In this document: piece by piece, positions 1 to 5,828 of the stretch
Position numbering within the stretch: the stretch's first letter is position 1
How the letters are laid out: every line of letters starts with the position of its first letter
The notes under the pieces: generated by a model
Told to the model about the DNA's origin: nothing
Databases searched by the model: none
The model's input: the letters and a program-made list of their open reading frames with translations, nothing else
Source: Phenylobacterium sp.
GTDB lineage: Bacteria > Pseudomonadota > Alphaproteobacteria > Caulobacterales > Caulobacteraceae
Assembly (NCBI GenBank): GCA_028698405.1
Contig: JAQVDF010000079.1
Coordinates: forward strand, 1-7,487
Length of the DNA: 7,487 nt
Direction: 5' to 3'
Translations under genes and position numbers: made by a program

Positions 1-122
1 GTGCGCGTGCGTCCGCCCGCGTCCTTCCACTCGAAGGTGTCGCCGGGCCGCAGCCCGATCAGCGCCGCGCCGACCGGCGTCAGCACCGAGATGCGGTTGT
101 CGTCGATGCTGGCGTCCTTGGG
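1..122 (-). pseudogene. C-terminal GreA/GreB-like domain of an Rnk-type protein, fused in frame to rpoB
   Basis: The last 40 codons of the minus-strand frame read [14 protein letters not shown] followed by [20 protein letters not shown] and DAGGRTR, then leave the window. The [13 protein letters not shown]....W signature is characteristic of the C-terminal domain of Rnk (nucleoside diphosphate kinase regulator) and related GreA/GreB-fold proteins, which bind RNA polymerase. Enterobacterial Rnk has a matching SVMAPVGAALLGL segment preceded by LVYP. Here the preceding codons are TLVGL from RpoB, so the two frames meet within roughly 111-140, perhaps over a shared ACCCTGGT-like sequence. No start codon or N-terminal Rnk domain is present. 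It is either the end of a gene joined by mis-assembly or rearrangement, or a real fusion. Family recognition is good; the cause of the join cannot be told from this window. Confidence 0.75.
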
Positions 123-1451
123 CAGGCCCACCAGGGTCTTGAGCACGGCCAGGACGTCTTCCTTGCGGATCACCCGCACGTCGTCGGGGCAATCCAGCTC
201 CAGGCGCATGTTCATCTTCACCCGGCCGACCGAAGACAGGTCGTAGCGCTCGGAGTCGAAGAACAGCGACTTGAACATCGCCTCGGCCGCTTCGACGGTC
301 GGCGGCTCGCCCGGGCGCATCACCCGGTAGATGTCGAACAGCGCGTCCTCGCGGGAGGTGTTCTTGTCCACCCGCAGGGTGTTGCGCATGTAGGCGCCGA
401 CCGTGACGTCGTCGATGTCGAGGACGTCGAGGGTGGTGAAGCCCTGCTCCTCGAGCGCGGCCAGCAGGGTCGGGTCGAGTTCGTCGCCCGCCTCGGCGTA
501 GATCTCGCCGGTCTCCATGTTGACCAGGTCGCGGGCCAGGTAGCGGCCGGTCAGGGCCTCGGGCGCCAGCAGCAGGGTCTTGAGGCCGTTGTCGGCGAAG
601 CGCTTGGCGTTGCGCGCCGAGATCTTCTGGCCGGCCGGGGCGATCTCCTCGCCGGTGTCGGCGTCGATCAGCGGGAACTCCGGCTTCACGCCGCGCCAGC
701 GCTCCGGCTTGTAGGGCGTGGCCCAGCCGCCCTCGCGCTTCTCGTAGGGGACGGTCTCGTAGAAGGTGGAGAGGATCTCCTCCCCGTCCATGCCGAGCGC
801 CATCAGGAAGGTGGTGGCCGGCAGCTTACGGCGCCGGTCGATACGGACGTAGACGATGTCCTTGGCGTCGAACTCGAAGTCCAGCCAGCTGCCGCGGTAG
901 GGGATCACGCGGGCGGCGAACAGCAGCTTGCCCGAGGCGTGGGTCTTGCCCTTGTCATGGTCGAAGAAGACGCCTGGCGAGCGGTGCATCTGGGAGACGA
1001 TGACGCGCTGGGTCCCGTTGACGATGAAGGTGCCCTTCTCCGTCATCAGCGGGATGTCGCCCATGTAGACGTCCTGCTCCTTGATGTCCTTCACGGAGCG
1101 GGCGCCGGTCTCCTCGTCGGTCTCGAACACGATCAGGCGCAGCTTGACCTTCAGCGGCGCGGCGTAGGTCATGTCGCGCTGGACGCATTCCTCGACGTCG
1201 TACTTCGGCTCCTCGAACTCGTAGGAGACGTATTCGAGCACGGCGCGCTCGTTGAAGTCCTTGATCGGGAAGACGGACTTGAAGACCGCCTCGATGCCTT
1301 CGTCCCGCCGGTCGGCGGGGCGCACTTCACGCTGGAGGAACTGTTCGTAGGAGGACCGTTGAACCTCGATGAGGTTCGGCATCTGCACAGCTTCGGGGAT
1401 GCGGCCGAACGACTTCCGGATCCGCTTCTTGCCGGTGAAGGATTGCGCCAT
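1..1451 (-). CDS. rpoB: RNA polymerase beta subunit, N-terminal part only; 3' end replaced by foreign sequence
   Basis: This encodes the beta subunit of RNA polymerase, starting at the ATG at 1449-1451 and reading [20 protein letters not shown]. An AAGGGA ribosome binding site lies just upstream. About 443 residues (down to base 123) are typical alphaproteobacterial RpoB, with landmarks such as [40 protein letters not shown] and [18 protein letters not shown]. They cover the protrusion and the lobe. At the point where RpoB should continue with a GRGEIDDIDNLGNRRVRS-like stretch, the frame instead becomes [18 protein letters not shown]. That is not RpoB, and it runs open to the window edge. The rifampicin-binding cluster, fork, hybrid-binding and clamp regions are therefore absent; full-length RpoB is about 1,350-1,380 residues. 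The N-terminal assignment is certain. Whether the gene really ends this way is doubtful (see the separate entry for 1-122). Confidence 0.95.
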   Translation of the reverse strand, partial: MAQSFTGKKRIRKSFGRIPEAVQMPNLIEVQRSSYEQFLQREVRPADRRDEGIEAVFKSVFPIKDFNERAVLEYVSYEFEEPKYDVEECVQRDMTYAAPLKVKLRLIVFETDEETGARSVKDIKEQDVYMGDIPLMTEKGTFIVNGTQRVIVSQMHRSPGVFFDHDKGKTHASGKLLFAARVIPYRGSWLDFEFDAKDIVYVRIDRRRKLPATTFLMALGMDGEEILSTFYETVPYEKREGGWATPYKPERWRGVKPEFPLIDADTGEEIAPAGQKISARNAKRFADNGLKTLLLAPEALTGRYLARDLVNMETGEIYAEAGDELDPTLLAALEEQGFTTLDVLDIDDVTVGAYMRNTLRVDKNTSREDALFDIYRVMRPGEPPTVEAAEAMFKSLFFDSERYDLSSVGRVKMNMRLELDCPDDVRVIRKEDVLAVLKTLVGLPKDASIDDNRISVLTPVGAALIGLRPGDTFEWKDAGGRTR

Positions 1452-1881
1452 TTTTGTCCCTTGCGAGGCGCGCGGAGTCTGGGCCACCGTGCGCCTTGGT
1501 TTTCATCCTGCGTCCACCCTCGGCTCTCCCCTCGCGGGGAGCGGACGCTGGAATGCCCCCGGTACGTCGGGGGCGCTCCTTCGCACGGCCGGAGGGCGGC
1601 GGGCCGTGCCTCGGAGCTTCACGCGCGAAGAATCGCTGCTCGAAATGTTCAGAATTTCGCGGAACTCGCCTCTTAGGCCCTTTCGCGAGCCGTGGGAAGC
1701 CCCTCGCGCGAGAAAAATGGAGCGGCGCCGCCGGTCCGGCGCGCCGCCCCACCTGCGGCCCCGGGCGAACCCGGGGCGGTTCTTCGCGCACGCTTGTTCG
1801 CGGCAGGTGAACCACCGAGCAGGCCGGCCACGGGTTCCCGGCCACGCCCCCCCTGCCGCTGCCGGAGCGGAGCCCGAAACG
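1452..1881 (-). other. rplL-rpoB spacer, hairpin-rich leader of rpoB
   Basis: No credible gene lies in this stretch. It is very GC-rich and full of inverted repeats: a perfect 8-bp hairpin with a 4-base loop at 1758-1777, gcacggcc/ggccgtgc at 1583-1609, gccccc/gggggc at 1555-1574 and ctcccc/ggggag at 1526-1541. A terminator-like hairpin is listed separately at 1713-1747. Just downstream of it on the minus strand, TTCCCA (1693-1698) and TAAGAG (1670-1675) are spaced by 17 bases. That is a weak candidate rpoB promoter, with the same spacing as the three better promoters of this window. The locally AT-richer patch at 1640-1660 follows it. Confidence 0.5.
1713..1747 (-). terminator. possible attenuator/terminator ahead of rpoB
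   Basis: Read on the minus strand, GCGGCG (1742-1747) pairs with CGCCGC (1722-1727) and GCCG (1737-1740) with CGGC (1730-1733). A small C/GG internal loop separates the two helices and the apical loop is GAC. Five T residues follow (1713-1717), four bases after the stem. The imperfect stem and the gap before the T run make it weaker than the terminators after rplL and rplA. It would reduce readthrough into rpoB. Confidence 0.4.
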
Positions 1882-1910
1882 AAAAAGGGGACGCCCTGAG
1901 GCGTCCCCTT
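1882..1910 (-). terminator. intrinsic terminator after rplL
   Basis: On the minus strand GGGGACGCC (1900-1908) and GGCGTCCCC (1887-1895) form a perfect 9-bp stem, extended by two A-T pairs, around a TCAG loop. TTTTTCG follows directly. It lies 25 bases beyond the rplL stop codon and separates rplJ-rplL from rpoB, either as a full stop or as partial attenuation. Confidence 0.85.
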
Positions 1911-1935
1911 GGATCGTCGAGCCTGAAGGCCCGGC

Positions 1936-2325
1936 TTACTTCACCTGGACGGTGGCGCCGGCGGCTTCGAGGCGCTTCTTGATCTCTTCCGCTTCCTGCT
2001 TGGAGACGTTCTCCTTCACGTTCTGCGGAGCGCCTTCCACCAGGTCCTTGGCTTCCTTCAGGCCCAGGTCCGGACGAACGGCGCGGACTTCCTTGATCAC
2101 GTTGATCTTCTTGTCGCCGCCGGCGGTCAGCACGACGGTGAACTCGGTTTGCTCTTCGGCGGCTTCGGCCGGAGCAGCACCGCCGGCGGCGCCCGGAGCG
2201 GCGGCCACGGCGACCGGAGCGGCGGCGGAGACGCCCCACTTTTCTTCCAGCAGCTTGGACAGCTCGGCGGCTTCCAGGACGGTCAGGGCGGAGAGGTCGT
2301 CCACCAGTTGTTGCAGGTTGGCCAT
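1936..2325 (-). CDS. rplL: 50S ribosomal protein L7/L12
   Basis: This is L7/L12, present as dimers on L10 and forming the flexible stalk that recruits elongation, initiation and release factors to the ribosome. It has 129 residues, slightly longer than the E. coli protein. The N-terminal dimerisation domain reads [20 protein letters not shown] (residues 7-26). An Ala/Pro/Gly-rich hinge covers about 34-58. The factor-binding C-terminal domain, from about residue 59, contains [20 protein letters not shown] and the [13 protein letters not shown] helix region. An AAGGACC ribosome binding site precedes the ATG. It lies 45 bases after rplJ and is followed by an intrinsic terminator, so rplJ and rplL form one transcription unit. 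No irregularity is seen. Confidence 0.98.
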   Translation of the reverse strand: MANLQQLVDDLSALTVLEAAELSKLLEEKWGVSAAAPVAVAAAPGAAGGAAPAEAAEEQTEFTVVLTAGGDKKINVIKEVRAVRPDLGLKEAKDLVEGAPQNVKENVSKQEAEEIKKRLEAAGATVQVK

Positions 2326-2370
2326 GTCAGTTGGTCCTTAAGGGTTGGGAGTTGTCGGGGAAGATGACGT

Positions 2371-2886
2371 TCAGGCGGCGTCTTTTTGCGCGTACGCGTT
2401 GAAGACGCGGGCAAGCTGACCAGCCGGCGCCTGCAGGACGCCCGCGACCTTGGTCGCCGGAGCCTGGATGAGGCCGATGATCTTGCCGCGGAGCTCGTCG
2501 AGCGAGGGCAGCGTGGCGAGCGCGCTGACCCCGGCCTTGTCGAGCACCTGCCGACCCATGAGGCCGCCAACAACGGTGAACTTGTCGTTCTCCTTGGCGA
2601 ACTGGGTCGCGACCTTGGCGGCGGTGACCGGGTCCGGGGCGAAGGCGATGGCGACCGGACCCTTGAAGAGGGCGTCGCCCGCTTCGCCGGCCGAACCGTC
2701 CAGGGCCTTCTGGACCAGGGTGTTCTTCACCACCTTGAGCTGGGCGCCCTGCTCGCGCAGGCGGCCCCGCAGTTCCGTCATTTCCGCAACGGTCAGACCC
2801 AGGTAGTGGGTCACGACCACGGCGCCGGACGTATCGAAGACGCCCTTAAGCGCCTCGATGGTGTCCTGCTTTTGAGCGCGGTCCAT
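2371..2886 (-). CDS. rplJ: 50S ribosomal protein L10
   Basis: L10 anchors the L7/L12 dimers to the ribosome base and, in bacteria generally, represses its own mRNA as the L10-L12 complex. The 171-residue protein starts MDRAQKQDTIEALKGVF and contains VVTHYLGLTVAEMTELRGRL (residues 24-43), LKVVKNTLVQKAL, FKGPVAIAF and LPSLDELRGKIIGLIQAPA. The C-terminal helix that carries L7/L12, GVLQAPAGQLARVFNAYAQ, is intact. A strong TAGGAGA ribosome binding site lies 8-9 bases before the ATG. The gene has its own promoter and a leader of about 310 nucleotides, rather than following rplA closely. Length and motifs are normal for the family. Confidence 0.98.
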   Translation of the reverse strand: MDRAQKQDTIEALKGVFDTSGAVVVTHYLGLTVAEMTELRGRLREQGAQLKVVKNTLVQKALDGSAGEAGDALFKGPVAIAFAPDPVTAAKVATQFAKENDKFTVVGGLMGRQVLDKAGVSALATLPSLDELRGKIIGLIQAPATKVAGVLQAPAGQLARVFNAYAQKDAA

Positions 2887-3195
2887 TGCGGTCTCCTACT
2901 CAGGTGCGGCGACCGGACCATCCGGCCGCCGGTAGTCCGGACGCGTTCGAGCCGAGGGCCCGGACCCGTCCGTTCAGCCTGTCCATGGAGAGAAGCGTTA
3001 GGCCGCGCCCGACCGCGTTGCGGCAGGCGTGAGAAGGCCGTCGTCTTCCCGTCTCCCAACGGCCGAGGAAGGGCTCTTCCCCGCGTTACGGCTCCAGGCG
3101 GCCCCTGGAACCCCGCTGTTCTCGGACAGGATCGGGAAGCGCCCCGAAGGAGGCTCCCCCATCCCGCGCCCCTTGCGGGACGCGAAACTTCAAGA
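2887..3195 (-). promoter_or_regulatory. rplJ 5' leader, probable L10-L12 autoregulatory region
   Basis: This is the roughly 310-base untranslated leader between the proposed rplJ start site and its ATG, with no gene of its own. It holds many inverted repeats, including a UUCG-capped hairpin in the 5' part. Near the ribosome binding site, CCGGAC (2935-2940) can pair with GTCCGG at 2913-2918. That gives two short helices, a small asymmetric internal loop and a CGG cap. The same CCGGAC could instead pair with GTCCGG at 2960-2965. L10 leaders in other bacteria carry a structured L10-binding site here; the placement in this sequence is inference. Confidence 0.45.
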
Positions 3196-3202
3196 GGCGC
3201 GG

Positions 3203-3231
3203 CCTTTACACGAGACGCGGCGGAAACTCAA
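3203..3231 (-). promoter_or_regulatory. candidate promoter of rplJ-rplL
   Basis: On the minus strand, TTGAGT (3226-3231) is followed after exactly 17 bases by TAAAGG (3203-3208). This resembles the TTGAC/TAnA form of Caulobacter housekeeping promoters. It sits downstream of the hypothetical gene at 3248 and about 310 bases ahead of rplJ. Confidence 0.5.
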
Positions 3232-3247
3232 CCGGCCGCACGCCCCC

Positions 3248-3661
3248 TCACCAGGGCGAGGGTCCCAGCAGCCTGCGCCGGTCCACGTCGTAATAGACGC
3301 CGTAGGTCGCCGCATCGGACGAGAAGGCCCCCACCGCCACCAGCGGATAGCCGTCCTGCGGCGTCAGGATCAGATAGCCGCTGCCCGGGCGTTCGTAGCG
3401 GCCGCGGATGAAGCGGCGCCCGCCGAAGGTGACCCCGCGGTAGAGCCGCGAGAAGCCCTGCAGCGACTGGCTGCCCGGCATCCGCACCTGGCGCTCCAGC
3501 TCCTCGACCTGGGCCTCGGTCGGCGTCCAGGAGGACGGCGGCTCTCCGGCCTGGGCGTCGGCCCGGGCCTCGGTCGGGGCGCCGTCCGCGGCCAGCGCCG
3601 CAGCTCCGCCCAGGCCCGCCGCAAGCACCATCGCCAGGATCGCCGTCGAGAGCCGCCTCAT
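3248..3661 (-). CDS. hypothetical exported protein
   Basis: I do not recognise this gene. The protein of 137 residues begins MRRLSTAILAMVLAAG and has a clear signal peptide: an Arg pair, a hydrophobic core and a probable cleavage after ALAA near residue 25. A low-complexity Ala/Glu/Pro stretch follows, then a folded-looking domain with YRGVTFGGRRFIRGRYER, YLILTPQDGYPLVAVG and a C-terminal YGVYYDVDRRRLLGPSPW. It has no cysteines and no recognisable catalytic motif. An ATG two codons upstream (3667) is possible, but GGAG lies only two bases from that ATG and eight bases from the chosen one. It follows the truncated phosphoesterase gene by 70 bases on the same strand and could be co-transcribed with it. 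A small periplasmic protein is the most that can be said. Confidence 0.7.
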   Translation of the reverse strand: MRRLSTAILAMVLAAGLGGAAALAADGAPTEARADAQAGEPPSSWTPTEAQVEELERQVRMPGSQSLQGFSRLYRGVTFGGRRFIRGRYERPGSGYLILTPQDGYPLVAVGAFSSDAATYGVYYDVDRRRLLGPSPW

Positions 3662-3731
3662 CTTCATCGCTCCGCCGCCGGGTTGGTCCGCCCTCCCCTA
3701 AGCGCCCGAGCCGCGCCCGGGCTCCGTGACC

Positions 3732-4070
3732 TCAATCGTGCAGCGGCTCGAAGCCGAACACCCAGGGGGCGTCGGTGTCGACCGTCACCCTCACCGCCTT
3801 CACCTGGTCGTACTTGTCGAACCAGCCGCGGATCATCCGGTGGTTCGCCTCGGTGCAGACCATCGCCCCCCAGGTGTCGCCCAGATGGATGGTGAAGGCG
3901 GGCGAGGCCCGGTTGATGCGGGCGATCAGGCGCTCGTAGACGGGATAGTCCGCGGGCGGGTCGTAGGCCGTGTCGCCCACCGCCACGAAGCTGAACCGCT
4001 CGGCCGCCGCCGGGCCGGCCATCGCCAAGGCCAGCGCCAACGCCCCCACGATCCTGCGCACGCCCTTCAT
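3732..4070 (-). pseudogene. truncated metallophosphoesterase-like exported protein, probable internal deletion
   Basis: The ORF encodes 112 residues. A signal peptide (MKGVRRIVGALALALAMAG, cleavage near AAA-ER) is followed by FSFVAVGDTAYDPPADYPVY, LIARINRASPAFTIHLGDTW and CTEANHRMIRGWFDKYD. This matches, from memory, the N-terminal part of calcineurin-fold exported phosphoesterases, including the first two metal-site motifs (GD and HLGD). The family then normally continues with a TPGDNEW-type motif and histidine motifs over about 200 more residues. Here it jumps to VKAVRVTVDTDAPWVFGFEP and stops. That ending looks like a family C-terminus, suggesting an in-frame deletion near 3807-3815. The start at 4070 is chosen over 4106 because GGGGAGGAG lies just upstream and the signal peptide begins there. 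Catalysis is unlikely. A short intact gene of unknown role is the alternative. Confidence 0.6.
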
Positions 4071-4221
4071 GGCCGCTCCTCCCCTCGCCTGCTGTGGAAG
4101 CGCCACCTTGGACCCAGCGGGAGCCGTTGGAAACCGGCGTTACGCCACCTCTGCGCGAGGGATCCTCGCGCGGATCATGCCGTCCAGGGCCGGAGCGAGC
4201 GGACGTGAGGGACGCCCAACG

Positions 4222-4250
4222 AAAAAGGGAGCGGCGTTTCGGCCGCTCCC
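4222..4250 (-). terminator. intrinsic terminator after rplA
   Basis: On the minus strand GGGAGCGGC (4242-4250) pairs perfectly with GCCGCTCCC (4227-4235) around a 6-base CGAAAC loop. TTTTTCG follows immediately. It ends the rplK-rplA unit 30 bases after the rplA stop and so separates it from the exported-protein genes. The T run and its CG tail match those of the rplL terminator. Confidence 0.88.
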
Positions 4251-4280
4251 TCTCGCAAAGGCTGCTCGCTAGCGGGCGTC

Positions 4281-4970
4281 TCAGACGCCGACCGAGCTGG
4301 TGTCCACCTTGAAGCCCGGCCCCATGGTCGAGGAGAGGCTGATCTTCTTGATGTAGGTGCCCTTGGCGCCCGACGGCTTGGCGCGGTTCAGCGCGTCCAC
4401 CAGGGCCTTGGCGTTGGCGATGATGGCGTCCTCGGAGAAGCTCGCCTTGCCGATGCCGGCGTGGATGATGCCGGTCTTCTCGGTGCGGAACTCGATGGCC
4501 CCGCCCTTGGCGTCCTTCACCGCTTGGGCGACGTTCGGGGTCACGGTGCCGACCCTCGGGTTCGGCATCAGGCCGCGCGGGCCAAGCACCTTACCGAGAC
4601 GGCCGACCAGGGCCATCATGTCCGGGGTGGCGATCACCCGGTCGAACTCCATAAAGCCGCCCTGGATCCGCTCGACCAGGTCCTCGGCGCCGACGATGTC
4701 GGCCCCCGCGGCCTTGGCCTCTTCCTGCTTGGCGTCCTTGGCGATGACCGCCACGCGCACGTCGCGGCCGGTGCCCGACGGCAGATTGACCACGCCGCGG
4801 ACCTGCTGGTCGGCGTGACGCGGGTCGACGCCCAGGTTGACGGCGATCTCGACGCTCTCGTCGAACTTGGCCTTGGCGTTTTCCTTCACCAGCTTCACGG
4901 CCGCTTCGAGCGGGTGAGCCGTGTTGCGGTCGCCGGTCCAGGCTTGGATGCGCTTGGGTTGCTTGGCCAT
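4281..4970 (-). CDS. rplA: 50S ribosomal protein L1
   Basis: L1 forms the mobile L1 stalk that moves the E-site tRNA, and it usually represses its own operon by binding the mRNA leader. The protein has 229 residues, as expected. It starts [20 protein letters not shown] and contains [59 protein letters not shown] and [18 protein letters not shown]. It ends [20 protein letters not shown] with a short tail. The start codon lies only four bases after the rplK stop and the GGAGG ribosome binding site is inside the rplK 3' end, so the two genes are translationally coupled. An intrinsic terminator follows. All core motifs are intact. Confidence 0.98.
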   Translation of the reverse strand: MAKQPKRIQAWTGDRNTAHPLEAAVKLVKENAKAKFDESVEIAVNLGVDPRHADQQVRGVVNLPSGTGRDVRVAVIAKDAKQEEAKAAGADIVGAEDLVERIQGGFMEFDRVIATPDMMALVGRLGKVLGPRGLMPNPRVGTVTPNVAQAVKDAKGGAIEFRTEKTGIIHAGIGKASFSEDAIIANAKALVDALNRAKPSGAKGTYIKKISLSSTMGPGFKVDTSSVGV

Positions 4971-4974
4971 GGTG

Positions 4975-5406
4975 CTAGGCCTCCACGATCTGAAGGCCCA
5001 TCGAGCGGGCCGAGCCCTCGATGATGCGGGCGGCCGCCTCGATGTCGATGGCGTTGAGGTCCTTCATCTTCTTCTCGGCGATCTCGCGCAGCTGGGTGCG
5101 GGTGATCTTGCCGGCCGTCTCGCGGCCCGGCTTGCCGGAGCCGGACTTCAGGCCCGCGGCCTGCTTGATGTAGTAGGTCGCCGGCGGAGTCTTGGTGACG
5201 AAGGTGAAGCTCTTGTCCTGGTAGACGGTGATCACCGTCGGCAGGGGCGTGCCCTTCGCTTCCTTCTCGGTGCGGGCGTTGAACTCCTTGCAGAAGCCCA
5301 TGATGTTGACGCCGCGCTGACCCAGCGCCGGCCCGATGGGCGGCGAAGGCGTGGCGGCGCCGGCGGGCACCTGCAGCTTGATGTAGCCCAGAATCTTCTT
5401 GGCCAT
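4975..5406 (-). CDS. rplK: 50S ribosomal protein L11
   Basis: L11 binds the GTPase-associated region of 23S rRNA, supports factor-dependent GTP hydrolysis and is needed to activate RelA/Rel during starvation. The protein has 143 residues, a normal length. The N-terminal domain carries [20 protein letters not shown] and [16 protein letters not shown], including the proline-rich switch. The C-terminal RNA-binding domain carries [40 protein letters not shown] and [23 protein letters not shown] ribosome binding site lies just before the ATG. It is the first gene of the rplK-rplA unit, with its own promoter (5523-5551) and a leader holding a candidate L1 binding site. It is separated from nusG by about 420 bases. 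Confidence 0.98.
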   Translation of the reverse strand: MAKKILGYIKLQVPAGAATPSPPIGPALGQRGVNIMGFCKEFNARTEKEAKGTPLPTVITVYQDKSFTFVTKTPPATYYIKQAAGLKSGSGKPGRETAGKITRTQLREIAEKKMKDLNAIDIEAAARIIEGSARSMGLQIVEA

Positions 5407-5441
5407 GTTGTCCTCGCTGACCGGTCGCCCGGTCGGTTGAG

Positions 5442-5479
5442 CCGTGGTGCGGGGTTAGCCTGGCCGCCCCCTCCCACGG
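5442..5479 (-). promoter_or_regulatory. candidate L1-binding mRNA operator in the rplK leader
   Basis: On the minus strand CCGTGG (5474-5479) pairs with CCACGG (5442-5447). An asymmetric loop of GAG opposite GCA follows, then GGGG (5467-5470) pairs with CCCC (5451-5454) under a 12-base loop. The 5' strand contains GTGGGAGG, which is also present in the L1-binding helix of E. coli 23S rRNA, where GGTGGGAGGC pairs with a distal CCACC strand. It lies 36 bases ahead of the rplK start codon. Binding of L1 here would repress rplK and rplA translation; that is inference from the resemblance. Confidence 0.55.
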
Positions 5480-5522
5480 ATTTGAGCGCCCCGTCCGCTA
5501 AGCGTCCGGCGCGAAGGGCGCG

Positions 5523-5551
5523 CGTGTAGCAGCAACGGCGACAGTGGGCAA
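5523..5551 (-). promoter_or_regulatory. candidate promoter of rplK-rplA
   Basis: On the minus strand TTGCCC (5546-5551) is followed by 17 bases and TACACG (5523-5528), inside GCTACACG. This resembles the Caulobacter housekeeping -10 form GCTAnAwC. The predicted start is near 5516, giving a leader of about 110 bases. The -35 lies within a phased repeat array. Confidence 0.5.
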
Positions 5552-5587
5552 CATTAGGCGACATGGGGCGACGTTTGGGCAATGTTC
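5537..5587 (+). repeat. 10-bp-phased short direct repeat array over the rplK promoter
   Basis: Four consecutive 10-base units with consensus GGCRACRTNN start at 5537, 5547, 5557 and 5567 (GGCGACAGTG, GGCAACATTA, GGCGACATGG, GGCGACGTTT). A fifth copy, GGCAATGTTC, starts at 5578 after one extra base. The spacing of about one helical turn would put each unit on the same face of the DNA. The array runs upstream from the -35 of the proposed rplK promoter. A transcription factor site cluster is one reading; chance slippage repeats are the other. Confidence 0.6.
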
Positions 5588-5708
5588 GTCGATACCCGCG
5601 TGCGCGCGGCAATTCAGGCTCCAGCGCCGCCTAGCTGAGTTGCGCTGAGCGGCGCGGCGAGGACGGGCATCGCCCCCTTGGCGGTGAGAACCAGCGGTCG
5701 CCTACCGC
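5588..5708. other. nusG-rplK spacer, no gene seen
   Basis: No credible coding sequence lies between the repeat array and the gene remnant downstream of nusG. The stretch contains inverted repeats such as gcgccgc/gcggcgc around 5623-5655 and a short GCGGT/ACCGC hairpin near 5700. No run of T residues follows either hairpin, so no terminator for the secE-nusG unit can be called here. Confidence 0.4.
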
Positions 5709-5828
5709 TCAGGAGCGGACGAACCGCCTCAATCCCTGCTTCATCTGCACAGCATTGAAGTTCATCAAGAAGCCGAGACGATGGCCCGACAGCTTCAGGT
5801 AGGTCAGGTCCACCAGTCGCCCGCCGAC
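5709..5828 (-). pseudogene. C-terminal remnant of a GxxExxY-family (PDDEXK-like) protein
   Basis: Directly after the nusG stop codon, and in the same frame, 39 codons read [20 protein letters not shown] and [19 protein letters not shown] before TGA. The pattern LxYLKLSGxRLGxLxNFNxxxxKxGxRRxV is the typical C-terminus of GxxExxY proteins, a nuclease-fold family of about 130 residues common in Caulobacterales. The N-terminal GxxExxY motif and the catalytic part are missing. No start codon or ribosome binding site precedes the fragment, so it is a relic rather than a gene. It suggests that a full copy once stood between nusG and rplK and was lost by deletion up to the nusG 3' end. Confidence 0.7.

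Noticed and set aside
1640..1665. LexA-type operator (GTTC-N7-GTTC) in the AT-richer patch before rpoB
   Set aside because: Only one GTTC half is present. The second half at the right spacing is missing.
939..1676. Plus-strand ORF of 245 codons
   Set aside because: It is antisense to the rpoB start and the rpoB leader. The rpoB frame is unambiguous there.
1758..1777. Perfect 8-bp hairpin as an intrinsic terminator
   Set aside because: No T run follows on either strand. It is kept only as a structure in the rpoB leader.
2386..3411. Plus-strand ORF of 341 codons
   Set aside because: It runs antisense to rplJ and its leader and has a composition typical of shadow frames (His, Gly, Arg and Asp rich).
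3732..4106. Longer start of the phosphoesterase-like gene at 4106
   Set aside because: It would add 12 residues before the signal peptide, and the strong GGGGAGGAG ribosome binding site points to the ATG at 4070.
5537..5587. CRISPR array
   Set aside because: Units are only 10 bases and contiguous, with no spacers and no cas genes nearby.
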